A DNA stretch of 64,000 nt from Evansella clarkii (GTDB lineage Bacteria; Bacillota; Bacilli; Bacillales; Salisediminibacteriaceae), in assembly GCF_002019695.1 (NCBI RefSeq), contig NZ_KV917376.1:854369-918368 (forward strand), written 5' to 3'. This document shows, piece after piece, positions 27,376-36,503 of the stretch. The notes beneath the pieces were generated by a model, which searched no databases, had not been told where the DNA came from, and was given only the letters and a program-made list of their open reading frames with translations. Numbering within the stretch: position 1 is the first letter of the stretch; each line of letters opens with the position of its first letter. Both the position numbers and the translations under genes were made by a program.

Positions 27376-27404
27376 ATTGTACATCATCACCGGATCAAAT
27401 GCAA
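27376..27404 (-). promoter_or_regulatory. Sigma-A promoter of the tRNA operon
   Basis: Minus strand -35 TTGCAT (27404-27399), 17-nt spacer, -10 TACAAT (27381-27376), 25 nt before tRNA-Asn. Confidence 0.7.
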
Positions 27405-27505
27405 GACTTTTTCTATACTTTTTTCTTAATAAACCCCTGATTTTTTTCTCAGACAGACGTACGGCATAGGAGCAAAATTAATATATCAGTAATACAGAGT
27501 TACTG

Positions 27506-27754
27506 TCAATCTGTTGATGAAAACCTTTTGTACTTTTCCGAGTATTGTCTGCTTCTAACGTACTTCATGTATTCTTCCCGCGGTGTAAAACGTTTATATA
27601 AATTAAAGATAATCTGGTATCTTTCCTCCATCGCTCTTTTTACAATTCCTTCAATCCTTGAATCTGACAGGTCCAGTAAGATTTCTTCCATTTCCCGCTT
27701 TAGTAAGTATTCCATTTCCTGTGATTCCTTACTTGTCAGCATCATCCCTAACAT
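27506..27754 (-). CDS. Conserved small helical protein of unknown function
   Basis: An 82-residue, highly charged, probably all-helical protein, with MEYLLKREMEEILLDLSDSR and IVKRAMEERYQIIFNLYKRF as the most patterned part. I do not recognise a named family. The ribosome site GGAGGTG is 5 nt before the ATG, so it is a real gene. It lies upstream of the tRNA operon and diverges from pdaB. Confidence 0.7.
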   Translation of the reverse strand: MLGMMLTSKESQEMEYLLKREMEEILLDLSDSRIEGIVKRAMEERYQIIFNLYKRFTPREEYMKYVRSRQYSEKYKRFSSTD

Positions 27755-27869
27755 GGTAGCACCTCCGTTAGTAGTTATAAAAATTATTTCTTTTTTTTAT
27801 GTATTTTATTCATAACTGCCTGTCCAAGGAATAGACATGTAACTAAAGATAAGACAGGGGGGAAATGGG

Positions 27870-28631
27870 ATGAATTTCATCTGGGTTTGGCACGCAAAGA
27901 CGTTGAAAAGATTCATGATCGTTGCGATTGCAGCCTTTTTCACAGCCGGAATCCTGTATGTTGAATCACCGGAGCTTGCTGTATTTTCAACTGGAGACAA
28001 GCCTGTGGCAATTTATAAAGCAGAAACAGAAGAAAAAAAGGTGGCGTTAACTTTTAATATTAGCTGGGGAGAAGAAAAAGCAGTGCCCATCCTGGACACA
28101 TTAAAGGAGCATAACATTAGTGAGACAACTTTTTTCGTGTCTGCTTCCTGGGCAGAACGGCACCCGGAAATTATAGAACGGATCCTTGAGGACGGCCATG
28201 AAATCGGGAATCATGGATTCAGACATGAACATTATACAAGCTGGGAAGAAGATAAAATAAAAAGTGATATTCAGACAGCCCACAGGATTATTGAGGAAGT
28301 TACCCAGGAGGCACCAAAGTATTTAAGGCCTCCGAACGGAAGTTTCGATGAAAGGGTACTCAAAATTGCAGAAACGCTAAACTACGATGTAATCCATTGG
28401 AGTATTAACTCTGAAGACTGGCAAAACCCTGGCGTGGAAAAAATTATTGAAAATGTAACTTCGAATACCGCCAGCGGTGATATAATTTTACTGCACGCCT
28501 CTGATTCAGCAAAGCAGACGAACAAAGCTCTTCCGGAAATAATTAAAGTTCTTGAAAGTGATGGTTTTCAGTTCGCAACTGTTTCACAGCTCATCTCTGG
28601 AGCCGAGGCTGAGGCTGAGGAAATAAAATGA
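27870..28631 (+). CDS. pdaB: Sporulation polysaccharide deacetylase PdaB
   Basis: 253 residues: N-terminal signal anchor (about 10-30), then a NodB-homology deacetylase domain (about 55-245). Landmarks are KVALTFNISWGEE, HEIGNHGFRHEH, LRPPNGSFDE and IILLHASDS. The first catalytic motif reads TFNISWG rather than TFDDG, as is usual for PdaB. It acts in spore cortex formation. As in B. subtilis it neighbours kbaA, gerD, salA and cwlD. Confidence 0.93.
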   Translation: MNFIWVWHAKTLKRFMIVAIAAFFTAGILYVESPELAVFSTGDKPVAIYKAETEEKKVALTFNISWGEEKAVPILDTLKEHNISETTFFVSASWAERHPEIIERILEDGHEIGNHGFRHEHYTSWEEDKIKSDIQTAHRIIEEVTQEAPKYLRPPNGSFDERVLKIAETLNYDVIHWSINSEDWQNPGVEKIIENVTSNTASGDIILLHASDSAKQTNKALPEIIKVLESDGFQFATVSQLISGAEAEAEEIK

Positions 28632-28710
28632 AACTTCATCAGTGGGTTTTTTGTTCCCCCCCCGGTGATTGTTAGTTGCACCCATCGGATGTTAGCATTG
28701 GGATAAAATA
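28629..28710. repeat. Dispersed hairpin repeat, copy A
   Basis: It aligns through most of its length with 38242-38320. Shared blocks in order are AAACTTCA-TCAGTG, TTTTGT, CCCC, TGAT-GT-AGTTG, ATCGG and CAT. The first half can fold (ATCAGTG with a mostly complementary CGGTGAT). It lies between pdaB and the kbaA terminator. Confidence 0.6.
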
Positions 28711-28711
28711 G

Positions 28712-28747
28712 AAAAGCCAGCCATCATGTTGATGGCTGAGCTTTTTT
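28712..28747. terminator. Terminator shared by pdaB and kbaA
   Basis: Stem AAAAGC-CAGCCATCA/TGATGGCTG-GCTTTT with T-run on the plus strand. It overlaps the last codons of kbaA. Confidence 0.82.
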
Positions 28748-29398
28748 GTGGTTAGCAGATTTGTTTTTTGTTGTTTTTCCTTTTTTCTGTCCTTTTTCTT
28801 CCGCAGGCTTACTCTCCGGTTCATGTAGTCGATGAAGCACAAGAACCTGCCATGTGTTGGCAACTAAAAGAGGGACAATGGATGTAAGCAGAAATGTCAT
28901 ATCATTTTCTCTTAGAGCCGGGATCCATTCAACCATTGTAACCACAACAATAAAGAATAAAGTAGGTATAAACGCAAGCCAGTGTGTGTCCTTACTTTTG
29001 AAGTAAGCCACGATGAGCCCGTAACCGAGCAGTAACAGAGGCATCACCGCAAACCCTAGCATGCCTTGTCCTTCTTCAGCAAAAGCCATATGCCTGAAGA
29101 ACATTAAATCAAATAACGCAAACCCGATAAGGACTATCTGTACTCTGCTCCAGAGCTTTACTGATTTAAAGATCCCGAGGCCGAAACGATGTATTGTTAA
29201 ATATGCAAAGAAACCCATTTGGGCAATAACTGTCCATATAGAGGCAGTAATAACCACCATCGCAATGCCCCCGAACTGGACGTTCATAAGGTCATTAAGA
29301 TGTGTACGCCAGTCGAGAACAAAACCCATAAGCGACCCGGCAATTGTCCCAATCAGAAATGTTGTATAAAATAAAAAAACTACTTTTCGTGTATTCAC
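28724..29398 (-). CDS. kbaA: KinB-pathway activation protein
   Basis: About 224 residues with six predicted membrane helices. B. subtilis KbaA is needed for KinB to feed the sporulation phosphorelay. The start is a GTG at 29398 (GTG AAT ACA CGA) with AGGAGG 7 nt upstream; an upstream in-frame ATG at 29431 has no ribosome site. The hydrophilic C-terminal tail is Lys-rich (EEKGQKKGKTTKNKSANHKK). It converges with pdaB and diverges from gerD, as in relatives. Confidence 0.88.
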   Translation of the reverse strand: MNTRKVVFLFYTTFLIGTIAGSLMGFVLDWRTHLNDLMNVQFGGIAMVVITASIWTVIAQMGFFAYLTIHRFGLGIFKSVKLWSRVQIVLIGFALFDLMFFRHMAFAEEGQGMLGFAVMPLLLLGYGLIVAYFKSKDTHWLAFIPTLFFIVVVTMVEWIPALRENDMTFLLTSIVPLLVANTWQVLVLHRLHEPESKPAEEKGQKKGKTTKNKSANHKKAQPST

Positions 29399-29577
29399 TA
29401 TGTTTCCTCCTGTAAAATCAGTACATACCATCCTTTATTCTAACAAAATAAAGCTTCCTTCCGCTAGTTTTTTCTTGAATTTGTCACTGCACTGCCATAT
29501 TTAATCCCGCATAAATTCAGGGTTAATAACTCATATTATAAACACGGGCAATTGAAACTGAAAGGGGACTGCATCCT

Positions 29578-30228
29578 GTGTGTAAGTGGCATAATTTAAA
29601 AATATTCCTTTTGTTTACCAGCCTTATACTCATGATTTTGGCTACCGGCTGTGCTGCTGCAGAGGGGCAGAGCAATTCACAGCCCGATTATGAAAACACG
29701 AAGAAAATGATGGTAGATATGCTGAAAACCGATGAAGGAAAACAGGCCATTAAAGAAGCTCTAGAAGATGAAGAAATCAAAGGAGCTCTTGTCATGGAAC
29801 AGGATTTTGTCAGGGATACTGTCACGTCTACTTTGACCTCGGACGCCGGCAAGGAGTACTGGACTACCGTCATGAAGGACCCTGAATTTGCAAAATCCTT
29901 CGCCGAGAGTATTCAGCAGGAAAATGAAAAAATTATAAAGAATTTAATGAAAGACCCTGAATATCAAAGTATGATGATTACCATTCTTCAGGATCCTGAA
30001 ATGGAAGAAGAATATCTGGAGCTTATGCAGAGTAAAGCTTACCGCCAGCAGGTGATGACCGTTATGACAGAAGCGTTTGAAAGCCCTTATTTCATTTCCC
30101 GTTTAAATGAAATAATGGGAAAAGTCGCTGAAGAGCAAATGAAGAAAAAAGAAGAGGAAAAAGAGACACAGTCAGAAGGCGGCGAATCAGGCGGTGGTTC
30201 CGGCGGCGAGGGCGGGGGCGGCAGCTAA
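29578..30228 (+). CDS. gerD: Spore germination lipoprotein GerD
   Basis: 216 residues. Lipoprotein signal (ILMILATGC, lipobox Cys about 25). The helical core carries family landmarks KMMVDMLKTDEGKQAIKEAL and DPEFAKSFAESIQQEN; repeated KDPEY/QDPEM helices form the superhelical trimer in known GerD. The low-complexity Gly/Ser tail begins about residue 195. It clusters germinant receptors in the spore inner membrane. It starts at a GTG with GGGG about 10 nt upstream. Divergent from kbaA. Confidence 0.94.
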   Translation: MCKWHNLKIFLLFTSLILMILATGCAAAEGQSNSQPDYENTKKMMVDMLKTDEGKQAIKEALEDEEIKGALVMEQDFVRDTVTSTLTSDAGKEYWTTVMKDPEFAKSFAESIQQENEKIIKNLMKDPEYQSMMITILQDPEMEEEYLELMQSKAYRQQVMTVMTEAFESPYFISRLNEIMGKVAEEQMKKKEEEKETQSEGGESGGGSGGEGGGGS

Positions 30229-30239
30229 ATAAACTCTTG

Positions 30240-30278
30240 AAAAGCCTGGCAGCATAAATCGGTGCCAGGCTTTTTTTT
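30240..30278 (+). terminator. Terminator of gerD
   Basis: Stem AAAGCCTGGCA/TGCCAGGCTTT with eight T following. Confidence 0.9.
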
Positions 30279-30283
30279 GCTGC

Positions 30284-30318
30284 AAAAACAGCGCTTCCCC
30301 GTAGAAGGAAGCGCTGAG
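30284..30318 (-). terminator. Terminator of salA
   Basis: Minus-strand stem CAGCGCTTCC/GGAAGCGCTG followed by TTTTTGC. Confidence 0.87.
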
Positions 30319-30330
30319 TAATAACCTTAT

Positions 30331-31380
30331 TTAATTTTCCAGTTTGCCGATTACTTTGTCAGCAATATCGGAATAAATCTCTCCAATTTTATGTTCCTGA
30401 TCATAAATAGATGGAGCGAAATTATCTTCATCAATTTCCGGCTGGCCAAGTGGAATCTGAGCCAATACTTCCGTACGAAGTTCATCTGCAAGCTTTTCTC
30501 CGCCGCCTTTTCCGAATACATATTCTTTCTCGCCAGTTACTTTACTTTCAAAATAAGCCATGTTTTCCACAACACCAAGGATTTCATGGTCTGTTTTGAT
30601 TGCCATGGCACCTGCCCGGGCTGCAACAAAAGCAGCTGTTGCATGCGGTGTTGTTACGATGATCTCTTTAGATTCAGGAAGCATGGAATGGATATCTAAT
30701 GCCACGTCTCCTGTTCCCGGAGGAAGATCAAGCACTAGATAATCAAGGTCATCCCATTCAACTTCAGAGAAGAAGTTGTTAAGCATTTTTCCAAGCATTG
30801 GCCCTCTCCAGATAATTGGGGAGTTGTCTTCCACGAAGAATCCCATAGAGATTACCTGGACGCCGAAGCGTGTGACAGGGTATATTTTCTGCCCTACCAC
30901 TTTAGGTCTTTCTTCGATGCCCATCATGTCCGGAACACTGAAACCATAGATGTCGGCATCAATGATACCAACTTTTTTGCCTTTACGGGCAAGAGATACA
31001 GCCAGGTTAACTGATACTGTTGATTTACCTACGCCGCCTTTACCACTTGTAACTGCAATAAAGGTTGTTTTTTTGTTGTTAAGGAGAGAACCGCCTTCTT
31101 CTTCCTCAGCTTGTCCGCCATGTTTCTCCAGTTCTTCGTCAGACATTTTTTCAAAACGAAGACCTACAGATTCAGCTCCTGCACCTTTTACTGCGTTAAC
31201 CACGTTCTGCTGAAGCTGCATCTGTTCTGCTGTTCCAGGCTGGGCAATTGCTAATTTTAAGCTGACCATATCATTTTTGATCTTCAGCTCTTTTACTGCA
31301 TTAATCTCAACAAGGCTCTTCTTCAAATGAGGTTCATTTACATCTTTAAGGGCGTTAAGCACCTGTTCTTCTGTTATCAT
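30331..31380 (-). CDS. salA: Mrp/NBP35-family ATPase SalA
   Basis: 349 residues. N-terminal MIP18-like domain (about 1-80), then a P-loop ATPase with deviant Walker A SGKGGVGKST, switch ADIYGFSVPDMMG and Walker B LDYLVLDLPPGTGD. B. subtilis SalA represses scoC and so promotes protease production; Mrp relatives carry Fe-S clusters. The usual CxxC near the C-terminus is absent here, as in other SalA/Mrp forms of Bacillus. It is located between gerD and cwlD as in the model genome. Confidence 0.93.
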   Translation of the reverse strand: MITEEQVLNALKDVNEPHLKKSLVEINAVKELKIKNDMVSLKLAIAQPGTAEQMQLQQNVVNAVKGAGAESVGLRFEKMSDEELEKHGGQAEEEEGGSLLNNKKTTFIAVTSGKGGVGKSTVSVNLAVSLARKGKKVGIIDADIYGFSVPDMMGIEERPKVVGQKIYPVTRFGVQVISMGFFVEDNSPIIWRGPMLGKMLNNFFSEVEWDDLDYLVLDLPPGTGDVALDIHSMLPESKEIIVTTPHATAAFVAARAGAMAIKTDHEILGVVENMAYFESKVTGEKEYVFGKGGGEKLADELRTEVLAQIPLGQPEIDEDNFAPSIYDQEHKIGEIYSDIADKVIGKLEN

Positions 31381-31716
31381 TTTAGCACCGTCCTTTGCAT
31401 ATCCATGTATACGTTCTCACGTCAAACCTAGTATAACATACTATCCCCTGTGTTTATGATGATATAAATCACACAGAACCAAGTATCCGTTTCTATACTT
31501 TTAATTTTAGTGGCTGCCGGTTCCAACGTAAAGGATGGTGCTTTGTTATAGTATATTGCTATGGATTTTCGATAAAGGACGCTCGCTTGCACCACGGGCA
31601 TAAGCGCAACATCTGCTTAATCATCACTCCGTTCGATTTCGCAGTGTTTTCTTTACCTCTGGCATTGCCTCAGCTTCTGTTATAACAAATTCCCCTGGGC
31701 CTTTAAATAAAAAACC
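31381..31716. other. Intergenic region with decayed repeat element
   Basis: A 336-bp gap between salA and cwlD. It contains the degenerate MITE-like element at 31539-31696 and the cwlD terminator. No gene seen. Confidence 0.5.
31539..31696. repeat. Degenerate MITE-like element
   Basis: It shares GGACGCTCGCTTGCACCAC and GGCAT-AGC with 39593-39736. Ends contain TTTGTTATA in inverted orientation, a decayed version of that element's termini. Confidence 0.5.
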
Positions 31717-31737
31717 TCACCCAGCATCGGGCAAGGG
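31705..31737 (-). terminator. Terminator overlapping the cwlD stop codon
   Basis: Minus-strand stem CCTTGCCC/GGGTGAGG, then TTTTTTATTTAAA. The stop codon lies inside the stem. Confidence 0.75.
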
Positions 31738-32439
31738 ATCTTCAACCATATAGCGCATGATTCCTTCGTAAATAGAAGCAGCGACTTGCTGCTGATAATC
31801 TTCAGACTTCAAAAGCTCAGCCTCAGTTGGATTAGACAGGAAGCCCACCTCTACAAGAGCACCCGGGACGGAAGCCTGCTGTAATAAGTAAACACTGTTT
31901 ATCGGCTTGGCTTCCCTTGTGGTGTTTTCCAGGTTTCTGATTATTTCTCCCTGTATATGCTTTGCCAGAATTTCATTTCCCTCTACAGTACGGTTATAAA
32001 AAGTCTGTGCTCCCCGCCACTTAGGAGAAGGGATTGCGTTCAGATGGATACTTATAAAAAGATCTGAACCAGATTCATTTATAAAAGCAACTCTCCTTCT
32101 TAAATCCTCTACCTTTCTCGACCTTACCCGCTTTGTGCCTTCTGCAGCTAAATCATGGTCTCCTTCCCTTGTCATCAACACCAAGGCTCCGGATTCCTGA
32201 AGATAGTCCCTGAGCTTCAGGCTGATCTGAAGGGAAATATCTTTCTCGAGGTCTCCAGCTTTAGAAGTAGCCCCGCCGTCAATTCCTCCATGGCCTGGGT
32301 CAAGCACAATCACTTTTCCGGAAAGAGGCAGATGCCAGCCAGTGGAATCTCTGCTCGAAAACTGATGTTCAATAAATATAATTAGTAAGCCGATACCAAG
32401 AGCCACGGCAAAGAGCTTCCATAAATTTATACTCCCCAT
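31717..32439 (-). CDS. cwlD: N-acetylmuramoyl-L-alanine amidase CwlD
   Basis: 240 residues: N-terminal signal anchor (about 6-24), then an Amidase_3 domain. Zn-binding residues are in VLDPGHGGIDGG, the glutamate arm, and ISIHLNAIP; the catalytic Glu is in GALVEVGFLSNP. With PdaA-type deacetylases, CwlD makes muramic-delta-lactam in spore cortex, which germination lytic enzymes recognise. It lies 63 bp downstream of ybaK, probably cotranscribed. Confidence 0.94.
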   Translation of the reverse strand: MGSINLWKLFAVALGIGLLIIFIEHQFSSRDSTGWHLPLSGKVIVLDPGHGGIDGGATSKAGDLEKDISLQISLKLRDYLQESGALVLMTREGDHDLAAEGTKRVRSRKVEDLRRRVAFINESGSDLFISIHLNAIPSPKWRGAQTFYNRTVEGNEILAKHIQGEIIRNLENTTREAKPINSVYLLQQASVPGALVEVGFLSNPTEAELLKSEDYQQQVAASIYEGIMRYMVEDPLPDAG

Positions 32440-32502
32440 TACCCTCGTCCCTCCTTATTCTCCCTTTCCTATTTATATGGGACGAGGTTTGTATTATGAC
32501 TG

Positions 32503-32940
32503 CTAATGGAGTCTTAACCGATACTTTTTTTCTCCCTCTGTAAAGCCTTTTTTCCACCATTTTTTAATAAAAGCGGAGCTTTTTTTCCTGTGTTCGTCTA
32601 TACTTCTTTCTCCCCCGGTATACCAGGCTGTAAACTGGCTCGCCGTCTGGCCTGTAAGAGCATTCAGTTCCTCTTCACACCGCTTTTCAGCTTGCTCTGC
32701 TGTTTCCCCGAAATAGCCAAAGCGGGCATACTCCGAGCCCAGCAGGTAAGCGTCTATTCCAATATCAAGGCAAAAATCCATTAGATACAGTGTTCCGACC
32801 GTTTCTCCAATTTGTCCGGAAAAGAACGTCCTCTCTGCATCATTTCTCATTTCGTGAATAGAAAGTGAACGGAGCATACTCCGCTCAAATTTCCACTGTT
32901 TCTTTCTCCTTCGTTCTCCAAGGTTATAAACGACGTTCAT
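32503..32940 (-). CDS. ybaK: YbaK/DUF2521 family protein
   Basis: A 145-residue cytosolic protein starting MNVVYNLGERRRKKQWKFER, matching the Bacillus YbaK (DUF2521) family. Function unknown. The ribosome site AGAGGCG precedes the ATG. In B. subtilis rpsI-ybaJ lie upstream of ybaK; here 10 kb of other genes intervene, and the rpsI 3' end reappears at 43283. Confidence 0.85.
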   Translation of the reverse strand: MNVVYNLGERRRKKQWKFERSMLRSLSIHEMRNDAERTFFSGQIGETVGTLYLMDFCLDIGIDAYLLGSEYARFGYFGETAEQAEKRCEEELNALTGQTASQFTAWYTGGERSIDEHRKKSSAFIKKWWKKGFTEGEKKYRLRLH

Positions 32941-33259
32941 GTCTCATCGCCTCTGTTGTCATAATCCGGGGCTGCTCGCTCCGTTTGTCCTCTTAAAGCT
33001 TCCGAAAAAAGCGGAATTAAGTTCACCTTTCTCATCCTTTATTGTTTATCCTCTCGCCTAAATCATGATGGCGAAAAACTGGCACTGCTAGTAAATATCC
33101 ACCATGGAGTCGTTTACCAGCAAATAACCGGAGATACTTGTTCACCACTCCTTACTTGCATCCCAAGTTTGACTTTTCACAAGTTGTGGTAACTATGCAA
33201 TATGGCCGCAGCATTTTTCTACGTTCATTAACTAACAAAAAAATAAGGAGGAAATTAAT
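32941..33259. other. Upstream region of the MscS-like gene
   Basis: A 319-bp gap. The plus strand has GTTTGA (33169) and TGGTAA about 14 nt later, a weak match to a SigB promoter (GTTTAA-N13-GGGTAT). That would suit an osmotic channel but is unproven. Confidence 0.3.
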
Positions 33260-34714
33260 ATGCAGAATGTGTTCGACCAGTGGATGGCCTATCTTGGCTT
33301 CCTGCCTGAAATACTGATTGCACTGATTGTCCTGCTGATTGGCTGGCTTATTGCTAAAGGAATCGCTAAAGCAGTGAAAAAAGCATTGAATAAAACAAGC
33401 ATGGACGATCGCCTTTTTGACAAGATGAATATTGATACGAAAAAATATTCTTCCGAGGATATTATCAGCAAGATTGTTTTCTGGATTTTATTCCTGTTTG
33501 TGATAATGATCTTCTTTAATATGCTTAACCTCGGAGGAGCAGTCGGGCCATTCAACGCCTTACTGAGCACTATTTTTGGGTTCATTCCTAACATACTTGG
33601 GGCTGCACTGATACTTGCTATTGGCTATGTTGTTGCCCGGTTAGTTAAAGGAATTGTAGTAAGCCTGTTAAAGAAGGCAGGAGCTGAACGTCTTTCAGAG
33701 CGAATGGGATTAAGCAAAGCACTGGAGGGCACTACTTTATCTAATATTATTGGTACGATTGTCTTCGTATTAATTCTCATTCCTGTTGTAATCGCAGCTC
33801 TTGAACGGCTGGAACTTCAGGGTATCGCCGCACCGGCAATCGCTATGCTTAACTCGATTATGACAATGATTCCAAATATCATTGTAGCAGTTCTGCTGAT
33901 CGCAGCTGGTGTGTGGCTCGGTAAATGGGTGAAAAAAATCGTTTCCGGCCTGCTTAAGAATGTTGGCTTAAACAGCTTCTTCAGCAGTCTCGGACTTGGT
34001 GCAAAAGCCAGAACTGAGAACACTCTGACACCTGCTGATATTGTAGGATATGTTGCACAGGTTATTGTTGTATTACTGTTCACAATTGAAGCACTGCAGC
34101 TTGTGAACCTGCATAACATTGTAGGAATCGTGAATGCGATACTTGCATACTTGCCAATGGTAATTGGCGCACTGCTCGTGCTCGGTATCGGGCTGTATGT
34201 GGCAAACCTTGCACAGAAATTTGTTTCCAGCATGATTGTCCAGCGCTCTGAGGCAAAGCTCTTCGGAAACCTGGCAAAATATATCATTATTATCTTTACA
34301 GTATTCATGGCAGTTGACCAGCTTCAGATTGCCAACACTGTAGTAAACTCAGCATTTATGCTCATTCTTGGAGCCCTCGCCCTTGCATTCGGACTTGCAT
34401 TCGGGCTGGGAGGAAGAGATTTTGCTTCCAGACGCTTAGCTAAACTGGAGCAGAAAATGGAAAAAACACAGACGAAAGAACCTGACACAGAGGCAGTAAA
34501 AGAAACAGCTAAACCGGATACTCTGTCTAAACCAGATACAAATCAGGAGGACTTAACTCCACCAGCAGGCGGGTCCGGAAGAAAAGATATGCGGGGCAAA
34601 ACTACCGGTACTGCAGCAGATAATGATGCAGATATGTACAAGCCTGGGGATGCAAAAGACCCTGGTGACGACCACGATAACTTTGGACCAGGTAAAGGCG
34701 GACCACGCCGCTAA
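33260..34714 (+). CDS. MscS-related membrane protein with TM_helix repeats
   Basis: A 484-residue protein with about ten membrane helices built from repeated PF05552-type units: IGWLIAKGIAKAVKKAL, IGYVVARLVKGIVVSLL, AGVWLGKWVKKIVSGLL and IGLYVANLAQKFVSSMI. The last repeat leads into ALAFGLAFGLGGRDFASR, the pore-lining motif of MscS-like channels. The C-terminal 85 residues are polar and Asp/Pro/Gly-rich. Related to CmpX-type proteins, it probably responds to membrane tension. TAAGGAGG is 8 nt before the ATG; monocistronic. Confidence 0.88.
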   Translation: MQNVFDQWMAYLGFLPEILIALIVLLIGWLIAKGIAKAVKKALNKTSMDDRLFDKMNIDTKKYSSEDIISKIVFWILFLFVIMIFFNMLNLGGAVGPFNALLSTIFGFIPNILGAALILAIGYVVARLVKGIVVSLLKKAGAERLSERMGLSKALEGTTLSNIIGTIVFVLILIPVVIAALERLELQGIAAPAIAMLNSIMTMIPNIIVAVLLIAAGVWLGKWVKKIVSGLLKNVGLNSFFSSLGLGAKARTENTLTPADIVGYVAQVIVVLLFTIEALQLVNLHNIVGIVNAILAYLPMVIGALLVLGIGLYVANLAQKFVSSMIVQRSEAKLFGNLAKYIIIIFTVFMAVDQLQIANTVVNSAFMLILGALALAFGLAFGLGGRDFASRRLAKLEQKMEKTQTKEPDTEAVKETAKPDTLSKPDTNQEDLTPPAGGSGRKDMRGKTTGTAADNDADMYKPGDAKDPGDDHDNFGPGKGGPRR

Positions 34715-34726
34715 CTTAACCTGCAG

Positions 34727-34757
34727 GAAAAGGATGGGCATTCGCCCATCCTTTTTG
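34727..34757 (+). terminator. Terminator of the MscS-like gene
   Basis: Perfect stem AAAAGGATGGGC/GCCCATCCTTTT with T5. Confidence 0.92.
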
Positions 34758-34811
34758 CTGTGCAATAATTCAGCTTTTCTTATGACAGCCCTGTGCGGGC
34801 ACCGCCGGACG

Positions 34812-35627
34812 TCAATTAGATATTAACGGGCGGATGTATTCAGCGCAAACTTTTTTGTGGAGGTTCTTATGGGCTGTCAGCACAGAAGAATGTTTAAACA
34901 CATATATATCTTCACCGCTTAGGGTCGACAGCTCCATTCCCTGTTCTTTCAGCAGGACATAAGCCGCTCCAAAATCCCACGGTCCGAGCCCGGCAAAAAT
35001 TGCGCCATCAAACCGGCCGACAGCGACATAGGCCATCTCTAATGCAGCGGAACCTATACAGCGGAAGCCCCTGATCTCAGTGGCCATCTTCTGCAATGGC
35101 TGTTCTTCCAGATAATCATTCGGTGTCAGCCATAAATGATTCATACTGATTAAAGCCTGTTCAGATGAAGGTCCGTTAATTTGTTTATCGATTCTCTCTT
35201 CATTTAAATAAACGCCCTCTCCAGCAAGAGCATGGAACATTTCATCAGCCATTGGATCATAAATGACACCTGCTACCGGCTTTCCTTGTACAAATATACC
35301 GACCGAGACACAAAAGTTCCGCTTTGTATGTACAAAATTTGTTGTTCCATCAATTGGGTCAACCAGCCAGACGATTTCATTTTCCGGCTCATAATCTCCT
35401 TGCTCTCCAGCCGCCCCTTCTTCTCCTAAAAGAAAGTGGCCAGGAAAAGACTCTTTAATTTTCTCCGCGAAAAACGCTTCAATTTCTTTATCCTTTTCTG
35501 TTACCAGATCAGCGGCTGAAGTTTTATATTCTACTTCCAGCTCCCTGGTTACCGCATCCTTCAGATTTCTCCCTGCTTCATATGCCCATTCCTTTGCTGC
35601 CTCGTAAATTACTTTATACTCATCCAT
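34812..35627 (-). CDS. Inositol monophosphatase family protein
   Basis: About 271 residues of the Mg-dependent, lithium-sensitive phosphatase fold. Metal motifs are GEEGAAGE, WLVDPIDGTTNFVH and GPWDFGAAYVLLKEQG. It resembles B. subtilis YktC/SuhB. It hydrolyses inositol phosphates or similar sugar phosphates. The start at 35627 (second ATG) has GGAGG at 8 nt; the first ATG is too close to it. Located beside the phosphonate-transport genes but not clearly in their operon. Confidence 0.9.
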   Translation of the reverse strand: MDEYKVIYEAAKEWAYEAGRNLKDAVTRELEVEYKTSAADLVTEKDKEIEAFFAEKIKESFPGHFLLGEEGAAGEQGDYEPENEIVWLVDPIDGTTNFVHTKRNFCVSVGIFVQGKPVAGVIYDPMADEMFHALAGEGVYLNEERIDKQINGPSSEQALISMNHLWLTPNDYLEEQPLQKMATEIRGFRCIGSAALEMAYVAVGRFDGAIFAGLGPWDFGAAYVLLKEQGMELSTLSGEDIYVFKHSSVLTAHKNLHKKVCAEYIRPLISN

Positions 35628-35699
35628 AACCATAATCCTCCCGTTAAAAATACAGATGGAGAATCATCAGATCCCCCATCTGGTTATCAGCATTGCAGA

Positions 35700-36503
35700 T
35701 TAAACTAACTTCTTACGGATTTTACCACTGATTAAATCAATGATACTTACGAATACAACGACAACGATTAAGATCATACCTACATCTTCCCAGTTCCGCT
35801 GATACGTTGCCAGAATAAGCGGAGCACCGATACCACCGGCTCCTACAATACCTAAAACAGTAGATGCACGTACATCAATCTCGAACCGGTATATAGAGTA
35901 AGAAGAGAACTCCGGAAGTACCTGCGGCAGGACACCATACCACATTGCCTGAATTCTGTTCCCGCCGCTCGCCTTTATTGCGTCAATATTACTTTTATCA
36001 ATGGATTCGATTACCTCAGCATACAGTTTCCCCAGCATCCCGATGGAGTTAATACTGATAGCAAGCACACCGGCATACGGTCCAATACCAACTGCAGCTA
36101 CGAAAATAATCGCGAAGATTAATTCCGGGATGGCTCGGATGGCGTTTAAGATGGATTTTCCAATGTATGAAAATCGATGCGATATATTACGTGCTGCAAG
36201 GAACGCAACAGGGATAGCCAGGATTGTCGCCACTGCCACACCAGCATATGCGATAGCGATAGTCTCCAGCATATAGCCTATGTATACTGGAAACTGGACG
36301 ATATAATCCATGTTAGTAATCGGGACAATAAATATGCGCCTTAATGTTTCCAGAGGTGAGGCCGCAGATCCTGAAACAGAGAACGAAGTGGTAAAGAATG
36401 CGTTTATATATAACGCACTGAGAATAAACATGATGATATAAAAATAAGTCTTTTGTTTCTTCGTCATTGCCATACGTAATGATACTTTTGGTTTTTCACT
36501 CAT
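35700..36503 (-). CDS. phnE: Phosphonate-type ABC transporter permease 2
   Basis: 267 residues with six membrane helices and the BPD_transp_1 signature (EAA-loop region IKASGGNRIQAMWYGVLPQ). The C-terminal GIVGAGGIGAPLI is typical for PhnE. Its start overlaps the stop of the preceding phnE by one base (TAATG), so translation is coupled. It forms the channel with the other PhnE for phosphonate, phosphite or phosphate-ester uptake. Confidence 0.92.
   Translation of the reverse strand: MSEKPKVSLRMAMTKKQKTYFYIIMFILSALYINAFFTTSFSVSGSAASPLETLRRIFIVPITNMDYIVQFPVYIGYMLETIAIAYAGVAVATILAIPVAFLAARNISHRFSYIGKSILNAIRAIPELIFAIIFVAAVGIGPYAGVLAISINSIGMLGKLYAEVIESIDKSNIDAIKASGGNRIQAMWYGVLPQVLPEFSSYSIYRFEIDVRASTVLGIVGAGGIGAPLILATYQRNWEDVGMILIVVVVFVSIIDLISGKIRKKLV

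Noticed and set aside
26446-27390. Protein-coding frames across the tRNA cluster
   Set aside because: These are antisense or sense readings through tRNA genes; the cloverleafs explain the sequence.
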